From: Bacillota bacterium
Lineage (GTDB): Bacteria; Bacillota; Clostridia; Peptostreptococcales; Anaerovoracaceae
Length of the DNA: 13,565 nt
Reading direction: 5' to 3'
Assembly: GCA_022706625.1 (NCBI GenBank)
Contig: JAKJCD010000033.1
Span: 245-13,809, forward strand
Shown here: positions 6,478-13,174 of the stretch, piece by piece
How positions within the stretch are numbered: position 1 is the stretch's first letter
Layout of the letters: each line of letters opens with the position of its first letter
The notes under the pieces: model-generated
Seen by the model: the letters and a program-made list of their open reading frames with translations, nothing else
What the model was told of the DNA's origin: nothing
The model's database searches: none
Program-made: the position numbers and the translations under genes

Positions 6478-7503
6478 TTACAATGCCATTTGGGGATAAG
6501 CATCAAGAGTCATGTCATCAACAAGTCCCTCCCGGTATTGGTAGTAGGCAGCGCAGCCTATCATGGCCGCATTGTCCGTACAAAGCAGAGGGGACGGGCA
6601 ATAGAGGTCGATGCCTGCCTTGCCGCAGTTTTTTTTAAGCATTGACCTTAGCAGGCTGTTGGCGGCAACGCCCCCTGCAAGAACCAGCTTATTGCCGCCG
6701 GTCACAGCGGCTGCTGCCATAGCCTTTGCAACCAACACCTCTACTACCGCCAGCTGAAAAGCCGCCGCCACATCGGCGGCGATGATTTCTTCGCCCTTTT
6801 GCTTCTTTGCGTTCAGATAATTCAGTACCCCCGTCTTTAAACCGCTGAAACTAAAATCGAGACTGTCCTTTTCCAGCATAACTCTTTTAAATTCAACACT
6901 GTGGGGGTTCCCTCCCTTTGCGGCTTCATCTATTTGGGGTCCGCCGGGATAGCCGAGGCCAAGGACCCTCGCCACCTTGTCAAAGGCTTCTCCCGCCGCA
7001 TCGTCTCTGGTCCTGCCCAGGATCTCGTATTCATTATATCCCTTAACATGGATCAGATGAGTGTGGCCGCCGGACACAACCAGTGCAGGGAAAGGCGGCG
7101 CAAGGTCTCTATGTTCTATGTAGTTGGCGCTGATATGCCCCTTTATATGGTGGACTCCGGCCAGCGGTTTGCCGGCTGCGTAGGCGAAAGCCTTGGCGGC
7201 AGCTATTCCTATGAGCAAGGCGCCCACCAATCCGGGCCCGGCGGTTACACCGATCAAGTCTACATCTTTTAAAGAAACTCCAGCCTCTCTTACGGCCTTT
7301 TCATAGACAATACTTAAGTTGTTCAGGTGATGGCGGGATGCCACCTCGGGCACAACTCCGCCGAATACCCTGTGCACCTCTATCTGCGATGATATCACAT
7401 TGGACAGTACTTCTCTGCCATCAGCGACCAAAGCCACCGATGTTTCGTCGCAGCTGGTCTCAATTGCCAGGGTGATGAATTTATTTTTTTTCAGGCTCTC
7501 CAT
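6478..7503 (-). CDS. tsaD: tRNA N6-adenosine threonylcarbamoyltransferase TsaD
   Basis: TsaD transfers threonylcarbamoyl from TC-AMP to A37 of ANN-decoding tRNAs, in complex with TsaB and TsaE. The 341-residue product is full length for the Kae1/Qri7/YgjD family. Visible motifs are LAIETSCDETSVALV (about 12-26), VPEVASRHH, VTAGPGLVGALLIG and the metal-binding HIKGH (His119 and His123). Also seen are VVSGGHTHLI, GEAFDKVARVLGLGYPGGP, DFSFSGLKT, LAGGVAANSLLR and CTDNAAMIG near the C-terminus. It is the last gene of the tsaE-tsaB-rimI-ORF-tsaD run, separated from the small ORF by 69 bases. The ribosome binding site is weak (GAAAGAAA-type). The call is secure. Confidence 0.98.
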   Translation of the reverse strand: MESLKKNKFITLAIETSCDETSVALVADGREVLSNVISSQIEVHRVFGGVVPEVASRHHLNNLSIVYEKAVREAGVSLKDVDLIGVTAGPGLVGALLIGIAAAKAFAYAAGKPLAGVHHIKGHISANYIEHRDLAPPFPALVVSGGHTHLIHVKGYNEYEILGRTRDDAAGEAFDKVARVLGLGYPGGPQIDEAAKGGNPHSVEFKRVMLEKDSLDFSFSGLKTGVLNYLNAKKQKGEEIIAADVAAAFQLAVVEVLVAKAMAAAAVTGGNKLVLAGGVAANSLLRSMLKKNCGKAGIDLYCPSPLLCTDNAAMIGCAAYYQYREGLVDDMTLDAYPQMAL

Positions 7504-7572
7504 ATATATTTCTTTCTTTACTATGCCTCGGCACCCCCGAAACCATATCCTTTCAGGAGGGCGGAGATCCCA

Positions 7573-7782
7573 TCACATTTTATTGTCGGGAAGCCCCACG
7601 TCCATTCCCAGCGAGCATCGATAATCCGCCGTCATATGTCGGCAGTTTTCGCAGGAGAGGTAATTTGTCATATTGAATGAGTTCACATCACGCCTTCTGG
7701 AAAACCGTCGGCAGTCAGTGACGACGTTAAGCATATCGTCGCCGTAATCTAAATCTCTGTCATCGTTTATACTGTTTTTCAT
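7573..7782 (-). CDS. Small Cys-containing protein of unknown function in the t6A operon
   Basis: This 69-residue soluble ORF lies between rimI and tsaD on the same strand. The start is ATG 7782, with GGAGG five bases upstream; an in-frame TTG at 7794 overlaps that site and is rejected. The N-terminal half is acidic (DDRDLDYGDD) and then basic (RRFSRRR). The second half contains a CENCRHMTADYRC cluster; counting an earlier Cys (VTDCRR) there are four cysteines in all, spaced C-x19-C-x2-C-x8-C. That could be a small metal site, which is inference. No signal peptide or membrane helix is seen. The good ribosome binding site and operon position support a real gene. I do not recognise the family. 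Confidence 0.72.
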   Translation of the reverse strand: MKNSINDDRDLDYGDDMLNVVTDCRRFSRRRDVNSFNMTNYLSCENCRHMTADYRCSLGMDVGLPDNKM

Positions 7783-7861
7783 CTGCGCCTCCAAGTCATT
7801 CTTAGTTTTCTCATTTTCACGAAAATGCTTTATGACTTAGTATTCCGCAGTGGATCATCTT

Positions 7862-8299
7862 CTATTCCCTCCACAGTATCAGAGCGTCTTCCATGTTGTC
7901 GGAATAGTACTCTTTCCTGATGCCTGATATTTTAAAACCCATTTTTTTATAAAGCCCTATGGCCGGCTCGTTGGATGCCCTGACCTCGAGTGTATGCTTT
8001 AAAATGCCGTCCTCCCCCGATATCCGGATCATTTCGGAAAGCATCATTTCCCCGAGTCCCATTTTCCTGTGCTCGGGATGCACAGCCAGGTTCGTGATAT
8101 GGCCTTCGTCAATGATTGACCACATCCCGGCATAGCCGATGATCTTCCCTGCAGTCGCCGTAACGATATAAAAGGCGGCCTCGTTGGACAGCTCATGTAA
8201 AAAAGCCTGCCTGCTCCATGGGAGGGTGAAGCATATGCGATCCAGCTCCGCCATGGCATCAGCATCATTTATACTCGCTTTGCGTATGATTCCGTTCAT
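7862..8299 (-). CDS. rimI: Ribosomal-protein-alanine N-acetyltransferase RimI (GNAT)
   Basis: This is a GNAT-fold acetyltransferase of about 145 residues; the family acetylates N-terminal Ala of ribosomal protein S18, and homologues may act on other proteins. The N-terminus IRKASINDADAMAELDRICF and then PWSRQAF match RimI. The acetyl-CoA pyrophosphate loop HRKMGLG follows ITNLAVHPE, and LEVRASNEPAIGLYKKMGF with a downstream EYYSDN segment completes motif B and the Tyr-containing tail. ATG 8299 overlaps the tsaB stop as ATGA, a coupled start; an upstream in-frame ATG at 8323 would overlap tsaB further and is less likely. Position between tsaB and tsaD is the common Firmicutes arrangement and supports RimI over other GNATs. 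Confidence 0.94.
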   Translation of the reverse strand: MNGIIRKASINDADAMAELDRICFTLPWSRQAFLHELSNEAAFYIVTATAGKIIGYAGMWSIIDEGHITNLAVHPEHRKMGLGEMMLSEMIRISGEDGILKHTLEVRASNEPAIGLYKKMGFKISGIRKEYYSDNMEDALILWRE

Positions 8300-9072
8300 T
8301 TTATATTCTCTTGCTTCCTGCATTCAAGTTTTCTTTCGGCTTCTGCTTTCCTTAGATATACCGGCTGCATCTTTGAAAATTCTTTTGCTCCTCCGGCATT
8401 GGCGATATCAAGCGCCTCCATCGCTACCGAGGATGCCTTTTGTAACCTGTTATCGGGATCCGCCAATATCCGATTCACATCGTCATTCATCGATAGGCGT
8501 TTTGTCGAGACTGCCCATTTTTTGATAGAATCAAGGCTGACCGTGATTCCGTCGCCGAAAAACCGGACATCCATTTTATGATCGGGGTCAAAGCCTTCCA
8601 CTGCGGCGAGAAACTCTTTGGGATCATATGCATCGTCCTTTACCGCCTGGCAGCAGCTGCCCTCTTCCCAATAATAAGCTCCGGCATAAACCTGATCTCT
8701 CCTGGCATCGAAAAGGGGACAGACCAGTCCTTTGAATTCCGGATCATTCCGGACAAAGGACCGCAATGTGGGTACGCATATGCCAGGTATGCCGAGAGCC
8801 TGAGCCAGGGCCTTTCCCGTAGCCATGCCGATTCGTATCCCCGTGAAGGACCCGGGGCCTTCAGACACTGCAATATGAGTCACATCGTCTATTGCCAATC
8901 CGCATTTTTCGAGCAGATCATCTATCATGGGAATCAGATTCTGCAAATGCGACAGCATTTTCTCAGACGTTTCTTCGCTCACTGCGCCTCTATCATTGAT
9001 GAGAGCGACAGAAGCTTTAGGACCCGTTGTCTCGATCGCCAGTATTTTCATTGATTTGAAAAGTTCTTTCAT
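8296..9072 (-). CDS. tsaB: t6A biosynthesis protein TsaB (TsaD partner)
   Basis: TsaB (YeaZ) is a catalytically inactive ASKHA paralogue that dimerises with TsaD and is needed for tRNA t6A synthesis. The N-terminal strand MKILAIETTGPKASVAL is followed by an MLSHLQNLIPMIDDLL helix and SEGPGSFTGIRIGMATGKALAQAL, the family signature. The C-terminal half (about 115-258) is less conserved, as expected, and ends in the VYLRKAEAERK segment typical of the family. Starts at ATG 9072 (GGAG three bases upstream, seven extra residues) or ATG 9051 (the usual family N-terminus but no ribosome binding site) are both possible; either overlaps the end of tsaE. The stop overlaps the rimI start by four bases, so translation is probably coupled. 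Confidence 0.95.
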   Translation of the reverse strand: MKELFKSMKILAIETTGPKASVALINDRGAVSEETSEKMLSHLQNLIPMIDDLLEKCGLAIDDVTHIAVSEGPGSFTGIRIGMATGKALAQALGIPGICVPTLRSFVRNDPEFKGLVCPLFDARRDQVYAGAYYWEEGSCCQAVKDDAYDPKEFLAAVEGFDPDHKMDVRFFGDGITVSLDSIKKWAVSTKRLSMNDDVNRILADPDNRLQKASSVAMEALDIANAGGAKEFSKMQPVYLRKAEAERKLECRKQENIK

Positions 9073-9463
9073 TTTCTCCAATCCCATAGCTTATGTGAAT
9101 GCGGATGGCTCTTTCCGGTATCAAACCTTCAATGCGGTCAGCCCACTCGACCACACAGACACCATCGCCGTAAAAGTATTCCTCGAATCCCAGCTCATAC
9201 ATCTCTTCCTCATCATTAATACGATAGACATCGAAATGATACAGTGGAATCCTTCCGTCCTTATGTTCATTGATAATGGTAAATGTAGGGCTTGTGACCA
9301 AAGATGCTACTCCGAGACCTTTCGCTACCGCCTTGGTAAAAGTCGTCTTGCCGGCGCCCGGCTCTCCTGTCAGCGCTACCACGGTGCCCGGCAAAAGCCT
9401 TGCCGCAAGCTCCATCCCTAATTTTTCGGTCTGCTTTTCGTTTTTAATAAATATTATCGGCAT
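9017..9463 (-). CDS. tsaE: t6A biosynthesis ATPase TsaE
   Basis: TsaE (YjeE/YdiB) is a small P-loop ATPase that binds the TsaB-TsaD dimer and drives turnover in t6A synthesis. The 148-residue product has Walker A GEPGAGKT (33-40), then TSPTFTIINEH, the HFDVYRI segment, and ELGFEEYFYGDGVCVVEWADRI with the conserved Glu-Trp pair. Length is normal. GGAG lies five bases before ATG 9463. The last 35-55 bases overlap the start of tsaB. It follows ribU after a 92-base gap that contains a GC-rich hairpin. Confidence 0.97.
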   Translation of the reverse strand: MPIIFIKNEKQTEKLGMELAARLLPGTVVALTGEPGAGKTTFTKAVAKGLGVASLVTSPTFTIINEHKDGRIPLYHFDVYRINDEEEMYELGFEEYFYGDGVCVVEWADRIEGLIPERAIRIHISYGIGENERTFQINENTGDRDNGS

Positions 9464-9503
9464 ACCTTCTCCGATCCTTCGACGCTCTCTTCATTTTGCT
9501 TTC

Positions 9504-9548
9504 GCCGGCGGCACCCCTCCCTGCAGGAAGCGGCTTGCCTCCGCCGGC
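9504..9548 (-). other. GC-rich hairpin between ribU and tsaE
   Basis: GCCGGCGG (9504-9511) pairs with CCGCCGGC (9541-9548) over 8 bp, with further inner pairing including a TTCCTGCAGGGA segment. It begins eight bases after the ribU stop codon. No T run follows in the direction of transcription, so it is not a canonical terminator. It could be an RNA-stability or attenuating structure separating ribU expression from the t6A genes, which is inference. Confidence 0.5.
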
Positions 9549-9555
9549 TCTTGCC

Positions 9556-10092
9556 TTATCTGTGTAAAAACCTGGCTATCGGTTTGTATACCAAAAATGC
9601 CACAACGCTGTTTACTCCTGCCTTCAGCAGGTTAAAGGGTAGAAAGATGGGGATTATCATAGCGATTACAGCCTCCACAGGGACGCCCATATAAATAGGC
9701 GTAATAATAAGGTTCCAGCCTAACATTGTGACGGTCATGGTCAAAGTCCCCGCTATAAGGGCAACAACTGCCATCTTCTTAGTCTTGTGTCCTTTATAAA
9801 TCAGCCCGGCCACCAATACATAAGAGCCGGTGGCCACTACGTGCATAAAAAATCCGATGATCCCGTCGCCGGCCAGTGCAAAAGCCTGTATAAAGCTCAC
9901 AACGACAGTTATTGCGATGCCTGACAAAGGGCCAAAAGCAAAACCGCTGATGATGATGGGAATATCAGCCGGGTCATAGACCAGGAAGGGCGCCGGGGGG
10001 AAGGGTATCCTCACCACAAGCACCAAGGCCAGTGAAATTGCAGCCAGCATTGCCATCTTGGATAAACGGGCAGTTTTTTCTGTACGATTCAT
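9556..10092 (-). CDS. ribU: Riboflavin ECF transporter S component RibU
   Basis: RibU is the membrane substrate-binding subunit of an energy-coupling-factor transporter for riboflavin; it works with EcfT and the EcfA/EcfA' ATPases, encoded elsewhere. The 178-residue product is almost entirely hydrophobic, with about six membrane helices. It carries the RibU hallmark LVYDPADIPIIISGFAFGP (about 37-55), where other RibU proteins have YDPSDIP. The basic N-terminus RTEKTARLSKM fits the EcfT contact helix. AAAGGAGG lies eight bases before ATG 10092. The substrate assignment is supported independently by the FMN-riboswitch-like leader directly upstream. Confidence 0.95.
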   Translation of the reverse strand: MNRTEKTARLSKMAMLAAISLALVLVVRIPFPPAPFLVYDPADIPIIISGFAFGPLSGIAITVVVSFIQAFALAGDGIIGFFMHVVATGSYVLVAGLIYKGHKTKKMAVVALIAGTLTMTVTMLGWNLIITPIYMGVPVEAVIAMIIPIFLPFNLLKAGVNSVVAFLVYKPIARFLHR

Positions 10093-10118
10093 TTCAAATT
10101 CCTCCTTTTATTGCCTGG

Positions 10119-10139
10119 CTGTTTACTTCAAGCAAACAG
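10119..10139 (-). promoter_or_regulatory. Hairpin just upstream of the ribU ribosome binding site
   Basis: On the minus strand CTGTTTGCTT pairs with AAGTAAACAG, giving about 9-10 bp with one G-U pair and a minimal loop. It ends about 12 bases before the AAAGGAGG site of ribU. No U tract follows. It may be part of the riboswitch expression platform or an RNA-stabilising stem. Confidence 0.45.
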
Positions 10140-10188
10140 TCGGCTAGCCTCTGCCGGGATCGATCCGGCGGTTTTGGGAATCTGTCAG

Positions 10189-10220
10189 GAAAAAGTCAGC
10201 CCCGGGAGGTTTCCCAGGGC
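10189..10220 (-). terminator. Intrinsic terminator in the riboswitch leader
   Basis: On the minus strand GCCCTGGGA pairs with TCCCGGGGC (9 bp with one T-G pair) around an AACC loop (10220-10199). TGAC and then TTTTT (10194-10190) follow. It lies about 30 bases after the aptamer and 100 bases before ribU, the place expected for an FMN-controlled terminator. The four-base gap before the T run weakens it slightly. Confidence 0.75.
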
Positions 10221-10240
10221 ATTGGCACGCATCAGTAAAT

Positions 10241-10346
10241 CAATCCGTGTTTCTTTCATCCGGACTTTCTCTGCATTTCTGCAGAACTCGTAGCATTCGC
10301 TCTTTACCGCCGGTGAGGAATTTCGCCTCGCCCTGAAACAGATTTT
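10241..10346 (-). ncRNA. FMN riboswitch (RFN element), atypical short form
   Basis: Read on the minus strand, the leader has TTTCAGGGCGAGGCGAAATT, CCTCACCGGCGGTAA and, 3', AAGTCCGGATGAAAGAA, all diagnostic FMN-aptamer blocks. P1 forms from GTTTC (10339-10335) with GAAAC (10253-10249), extended by AATC/GATT. P2 is GAGG/CCTC and P3 starts in GGCGGTAAAGAGCGAATGCT. After ACGAG, in place of the usual GCGAGC and P5/P6 block, there is a perfect TCTGCA-GAAA-TGCAGA hairpin. The conserved GCCGACAGU is absent. The aptamer core is about 91 bases instead of roughly 110-140. It precedes ribU and is followed by a terminator, so control of riboflavin uptake is well supported; FMN binding by this shortened form is not assured. 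Confidence 0.85.
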
Positions 10347-10355
10347 CTATAAGAA

Positions 10356-10384
10356 ATTATACGCAAATCCTCTTATTTTGTCAA
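10356..10384 (-). promoter_or_regulatory. Full-consensus SigA promoter of the riboswitch-ribU unit
   Basis: On the minus strand TTGACA (10384-10379), a 17-base spacer and TATAAT (10361-10356) match the consensus at all 12 positions. The -35 box lies inside the last codons of the dipeptidase gene and the spacer contains its stop codon. The predicted start near 10349 is just before P1 of the riboswitch. Confidence 0.92.
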
Positions 10385-11809
10385 CTCATGAATGCTGTCG
10401 GCAAATATTTTCGTTGCAGTGATCAGGTTTTCAATGAGTATATATTCGTTTTTTTGATGAGCCAGTTCCGGCTCACCCGGAAAGGTCATGCCGAAGGCCA
10501 CCGCATTTTCCATGGACCTGGCATAGGTTCCCCCTCCGATTATCATTGCTTTGCTTTCCTTATCTCCCGTATGCCTGCGGTAGACCTCCATAAGGGTCGT
10601 TATCAGCGGATCGTCCGAGGGGATGTATATTGGAGGCTGGTGGTTTAGCTTTACCACTCCCAGGTCATATTTATCAAGATACGACATCATGCCGTTGTAG
10701 ACGGTCTCATCATCAATAGTCACGGGGTAACGGATGTTGACAGTCAGCTTTCCTGCTTCATTATCCGAACGTACCATGCCCACATTGAAGATCAGTTTGC
10801 CCGAAGCTTCATCGGAAAAATCGCATCCTATCCTCTCACCGTGAAGATCAAAGCCGATATGCGAGTTAAAGAAATCGATGAAATCAGCCATATCGTCGTT
10901 GACGATGCCGATTTTGCAGAGAAATCCCATCATAACTGAGATTGCATTCAGACCCTTTTCCGGTCTTGCCCCGTGGGATGAGATCCCTGAGGCTGTGATC
11001 TCAAGGCTTTTGCCAATGCCTTTTACAGCCATCTTATAGCCTGTTTCTTTCCGGTATTCAGCTAAAAGCTCTTTGATCTCATCGTAGGAATCCGCCCTGA
11101 GCACGGCCCTTGCATGATCCGCCACCATATTGGCGGCATTGCCTCCCGTGAGGCTTCTCAGCTCTATTCCCTGAAGCTTGCTCTTCCCGAACTTCTTCAC
11201 CAGTTCGAAGATCATTATGCCCATTTCCCCATGTATCGCCGGGAATTCCGCATCGGGTGTGAAGCCGAAGGAAGGCTTCTCGACCTTTGAGAAGTAAGCA
11301 TCCATTCCCTTCCATCCCGTTCCCGCTTCTTCATCAAGCCCAAGTATCAGCCGCACTTTTTTACCCGGTGTGAACCCTTCTTCCTTTAAGGCTTTCATGG
11401 CATAAAAGGCCGCTATGGCAGGGCCTTTGTCGTCTGCGGCACCCCGTCCGTAGATCCGGCCGTCAGTCACCTGCCCTTCGAAAGGCGGATAGTCCCAATC
11501 CGAGCCGGCAGGGACAACGTCCAGGTGGACAAGGATGCCCATGACTTCGGTTTCCCCTTCGGCGGAGCCGGCTTCTCCGCCGGCAGACCGGCCTCCGAAT
11601 TCAATGTGGCCGCCATAATTGTTAACATTGAGAGTATCAAAATCAGCCTTCCGGCCCATGTCCAGCATATATAAGAATGCCCGGTGCACATCCTCCCCAA
11701 AGGGCATATCCCCTTCGGGCCCTCCTGCAACGCCCGGAATCGCAATCAATCCTTTAAGATCCCGAATCATATCATCCCGATAGCTGTCGATCCTCTCTAA
11801 ATATCCCAT
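10373..11809 (-). CDS. pepV: PepV-type dipeptidase (M20 metallopeptidase)
   Basis: This cytosolic zinc dipeptidase acts on short peptides from uptake or turnover. The 478-residue product has the di-zinc M20 motifs: LVHLDVVP with His95 and Asp97, and GRGAADDKGP with Asp126 bridging. Next come LDEEAGTGW with Glu160 (catalytic) and Glu161, the TPDAEFP segment with Asp186, and PELAHQKNE with His451. SGISSHGARPEKG in the lid domain supplies a further conserved His. These and the length are typical of PepV rather than aminoacylase-type M20 enzymes. A Gly/Ala/Glu-rich stretch at about residues 72-89 looks like a loop insertion. The gene starts two bases after the hisS stop, with AGAGGTG inside the hisS end as ribosome binding site, so the two are co-transcribed. 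Its end carries the ribU promoter. Confidence 0.93.
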   Translation of the reverse strand: MGYLERIDSYRDDMIRDLKGLIAIPGVAGGPEGDMPFGEDVHRAFLYMLDMGRKADFDTLNVNNYGGHIEFGGRSAGGEAGSAEGETEVMGILVHLDVVPAGSDWDYPPFEGQVTDGRIYGRGAADDKGPAIAAFYAMKALKEEGFTPGKKVRLILGLDEEAGTGWKGMDAYFSKVEKPSFGFTPDAEFPAIHGEMGIMIFELVKKFGKSKLQGIELRSLTGGNAANMVADHARAVLRADSYDEIKELLAEYRKETGYKMAVKGIGKSLEITASGISSHGARPEKGLNAISVMMGFLCKIGIVNDDMADFIDFFNSHIGFDLHGERIGCDFSDEASGKLIFNVGMVRSDNEAGKLTVNIRYPVTIDDETVYNGMMSYLDKYDLGVVKLNHQPPIYIPSDDPLITTLMEVYRRHTGDKESKAMIIGGGTYARSMENAVAFGMTFPGEPELAHQKNEYILIENLITATKIFADSIHELTK

Positions 11810-11811
11810 TT

Positions 11812-13077
11812 TTACACCTCTTGCGGCTTTGTCAGATTTTTAATGCCCTTCTGACCGAAAACAACCGCTGAATTAAAGCCCTCTTCCTCTAATGAAGTCA
11901 GCTGCTTCCCAAGTTTTTTAGCTTTGACCATGACGCAAACATCAAACCCTTCTGCGCGGAGTGAGTCGGCATCTTCAAGGACAGAAACAAAATCGTCCGT
12001 CTTTTCATAAAGAAGAGCCAGTCTTTTCTCATCCAGTCCAAACTTAGCGCCTTCGCCGGATAGCAGTATCTCGGCAATTCTTTCAAATCCGATGGAGAAG
12101 CCTACCGCAGGTACGTCTTCACCGATCATGTTTCCGATCATCTTGTCGTACCTGCCGCCGCCGGCAATGGAACTGTTGAACTTGGAGCTGACGATCTCGA
12201 ATATGGTCCCGGTATAGTAGCCCATTCCCCGTACCAGTGATTTGTCGTATTCGATGCGGTACTTGCTCTTGCTAAGCCTCTCAATGCTGTCGATGATATG
12301 GCTGAGTTGTCCGACAACTTCTCCGTCAGTGCAGTATTCCGCCATGGCTGAAATCCCCAGTACCTGATCCGTACCGGCTCCGTCGATAAAACGCTGTACG
12401 GCATCGGCGGAAAAGCCTTTTTCCAGCAGCTCCGCCTTTACACCGTCCAAGCCGATTTTATCCAGCTTGTCGAAGGTTATGCATACAGAGAGTATGTCCT
12501 CTATCTGAAATCCCGCAGATGCTATCATATCAAAGAGTATCCGCCGGTCGTTGATGCGTACCGTGAAGTCGTCGAAGCCCAGCTCCATCAGAGTTTTGGC
12601 TGTGGTATGGATCAGCTCTATCTCGGCTTCCGGCGAGGGATCGCCGATGATGTCGATGTCGCACTGATAAAACTGGCGAAGCCTGCCCTTTTGGGGTCTT
12701 TCCGCACGAAACACCTGCCCGATTTGAATGACTTTAAAAGGCGTTCTCAGATGAGCTCTATTATTGGCGTAATATCTGCTTAAGGGCAGCGTCAAGTCAA
12801 ATCTGAGCCCGCTGTCCACCAGATCTTTCTCCGTTAGGCCTTCTTTGCCGAGATCCAGCTTCTGTCCCCTTTTAAGTATCCTGAAAATCATATTCAGATT
12901 CTCTCCGCCGTCGCTCTTATCAAGGCGTTCAATATCTTCTATCATAGGAGTCTCGATCTTTGAAAAGCCATTGTTTTCGTAGCTCCTCAGGATGATCGCC
13001 TTTATGGCATCCCTTACTCTTACCTCCTCGGGAAGATAGTCTCTTGTGCCCCTTACGGGTTGCACGGAAATTGTCAT
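11812..13077 (-). CDS. hisS: Histidyl-tRNA synthetase
   Basis: HisRS charges tRNA-His. The 421-residue class II product opens with PVRGTRDYLPEE and has motif 2 GQVFRAERPQKGRLRQFYQCD (about 120-140). The HisRS-specific histidine A motif is LVRGMGYYTG (281-290, Arg283), followed by AGGGRYD, and motif 3 is GFSIGFERI (about 327-335). The C-terminal anticodon domain (about 350-421) is compact and ends KPQEV. The QCDID wording after motif 2 resembles the second HisRS clade found in some Firmicutes, archaea and eukaryotes; that comparison is from memory. GGAGGG lies six bases before ATG 13077. The 97-base upstream gap shows no T-box. It leads the hisS-pepV pair. Confidence 0.97.
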   Translation of the reverse strand: MTISVQPVRGTRDYLPEEVRVRDAIKAIILRSYENNGFSKIETPMIEDIERLDKSDGGENLNMIFRILKRGQKLDLGKEGLTEKDLVDSGLRFDLTLPLSRYYANNRAHLRTPFKVIQIGQVFRAERPQKGRLRQFYQCDIDIIGDPSPEAEIELIHTTAKTLMELGFDDFTVRINDRRILFDMIASAGFQIEDILSVCITFDKLDKIGLDGVKAELLEKGFSADAVQRFIDGAGTDQVLGISAMAEYCTDGEVVGQLSHIIDSIERLSKSKYRIEYDKSLVRGMGYYTGTIFEIVSSKFNSSIAGGGRYDKMIGNMIGEDVPAVGFSIGFERIAEILLSGEGAKFGLDEKRLALLYEKTDDFVSVLEDADSLRAEGFDVCVMVKAKKLGKQLTSLEEEGFNSAVVFGQKGIKNLTKPQEV

Positions 13078-13174
13078 ATTTATCCCTCCTGCAGCATCGT
13101 TCCTTTATAAAACGACATCTATAAAATCATGAATCAGCATTGTGCCTGGGCCCTCCCAAAATATTACTGCATCA

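Noticed and set aside
7817..7832. CATTTTC-AC-GAAAATG palindrome between rimI and the small ORF
   Set aside because: A 7 bp AT-rich stem with a two-base loop and no T run in the direction of transcription; probably not a terminator.
13078..13174. Possible T-box leader of hisS
   Set aside because: The gap is only 97 bases and lacks the T-box sequence and specifier/terminator hairpins.
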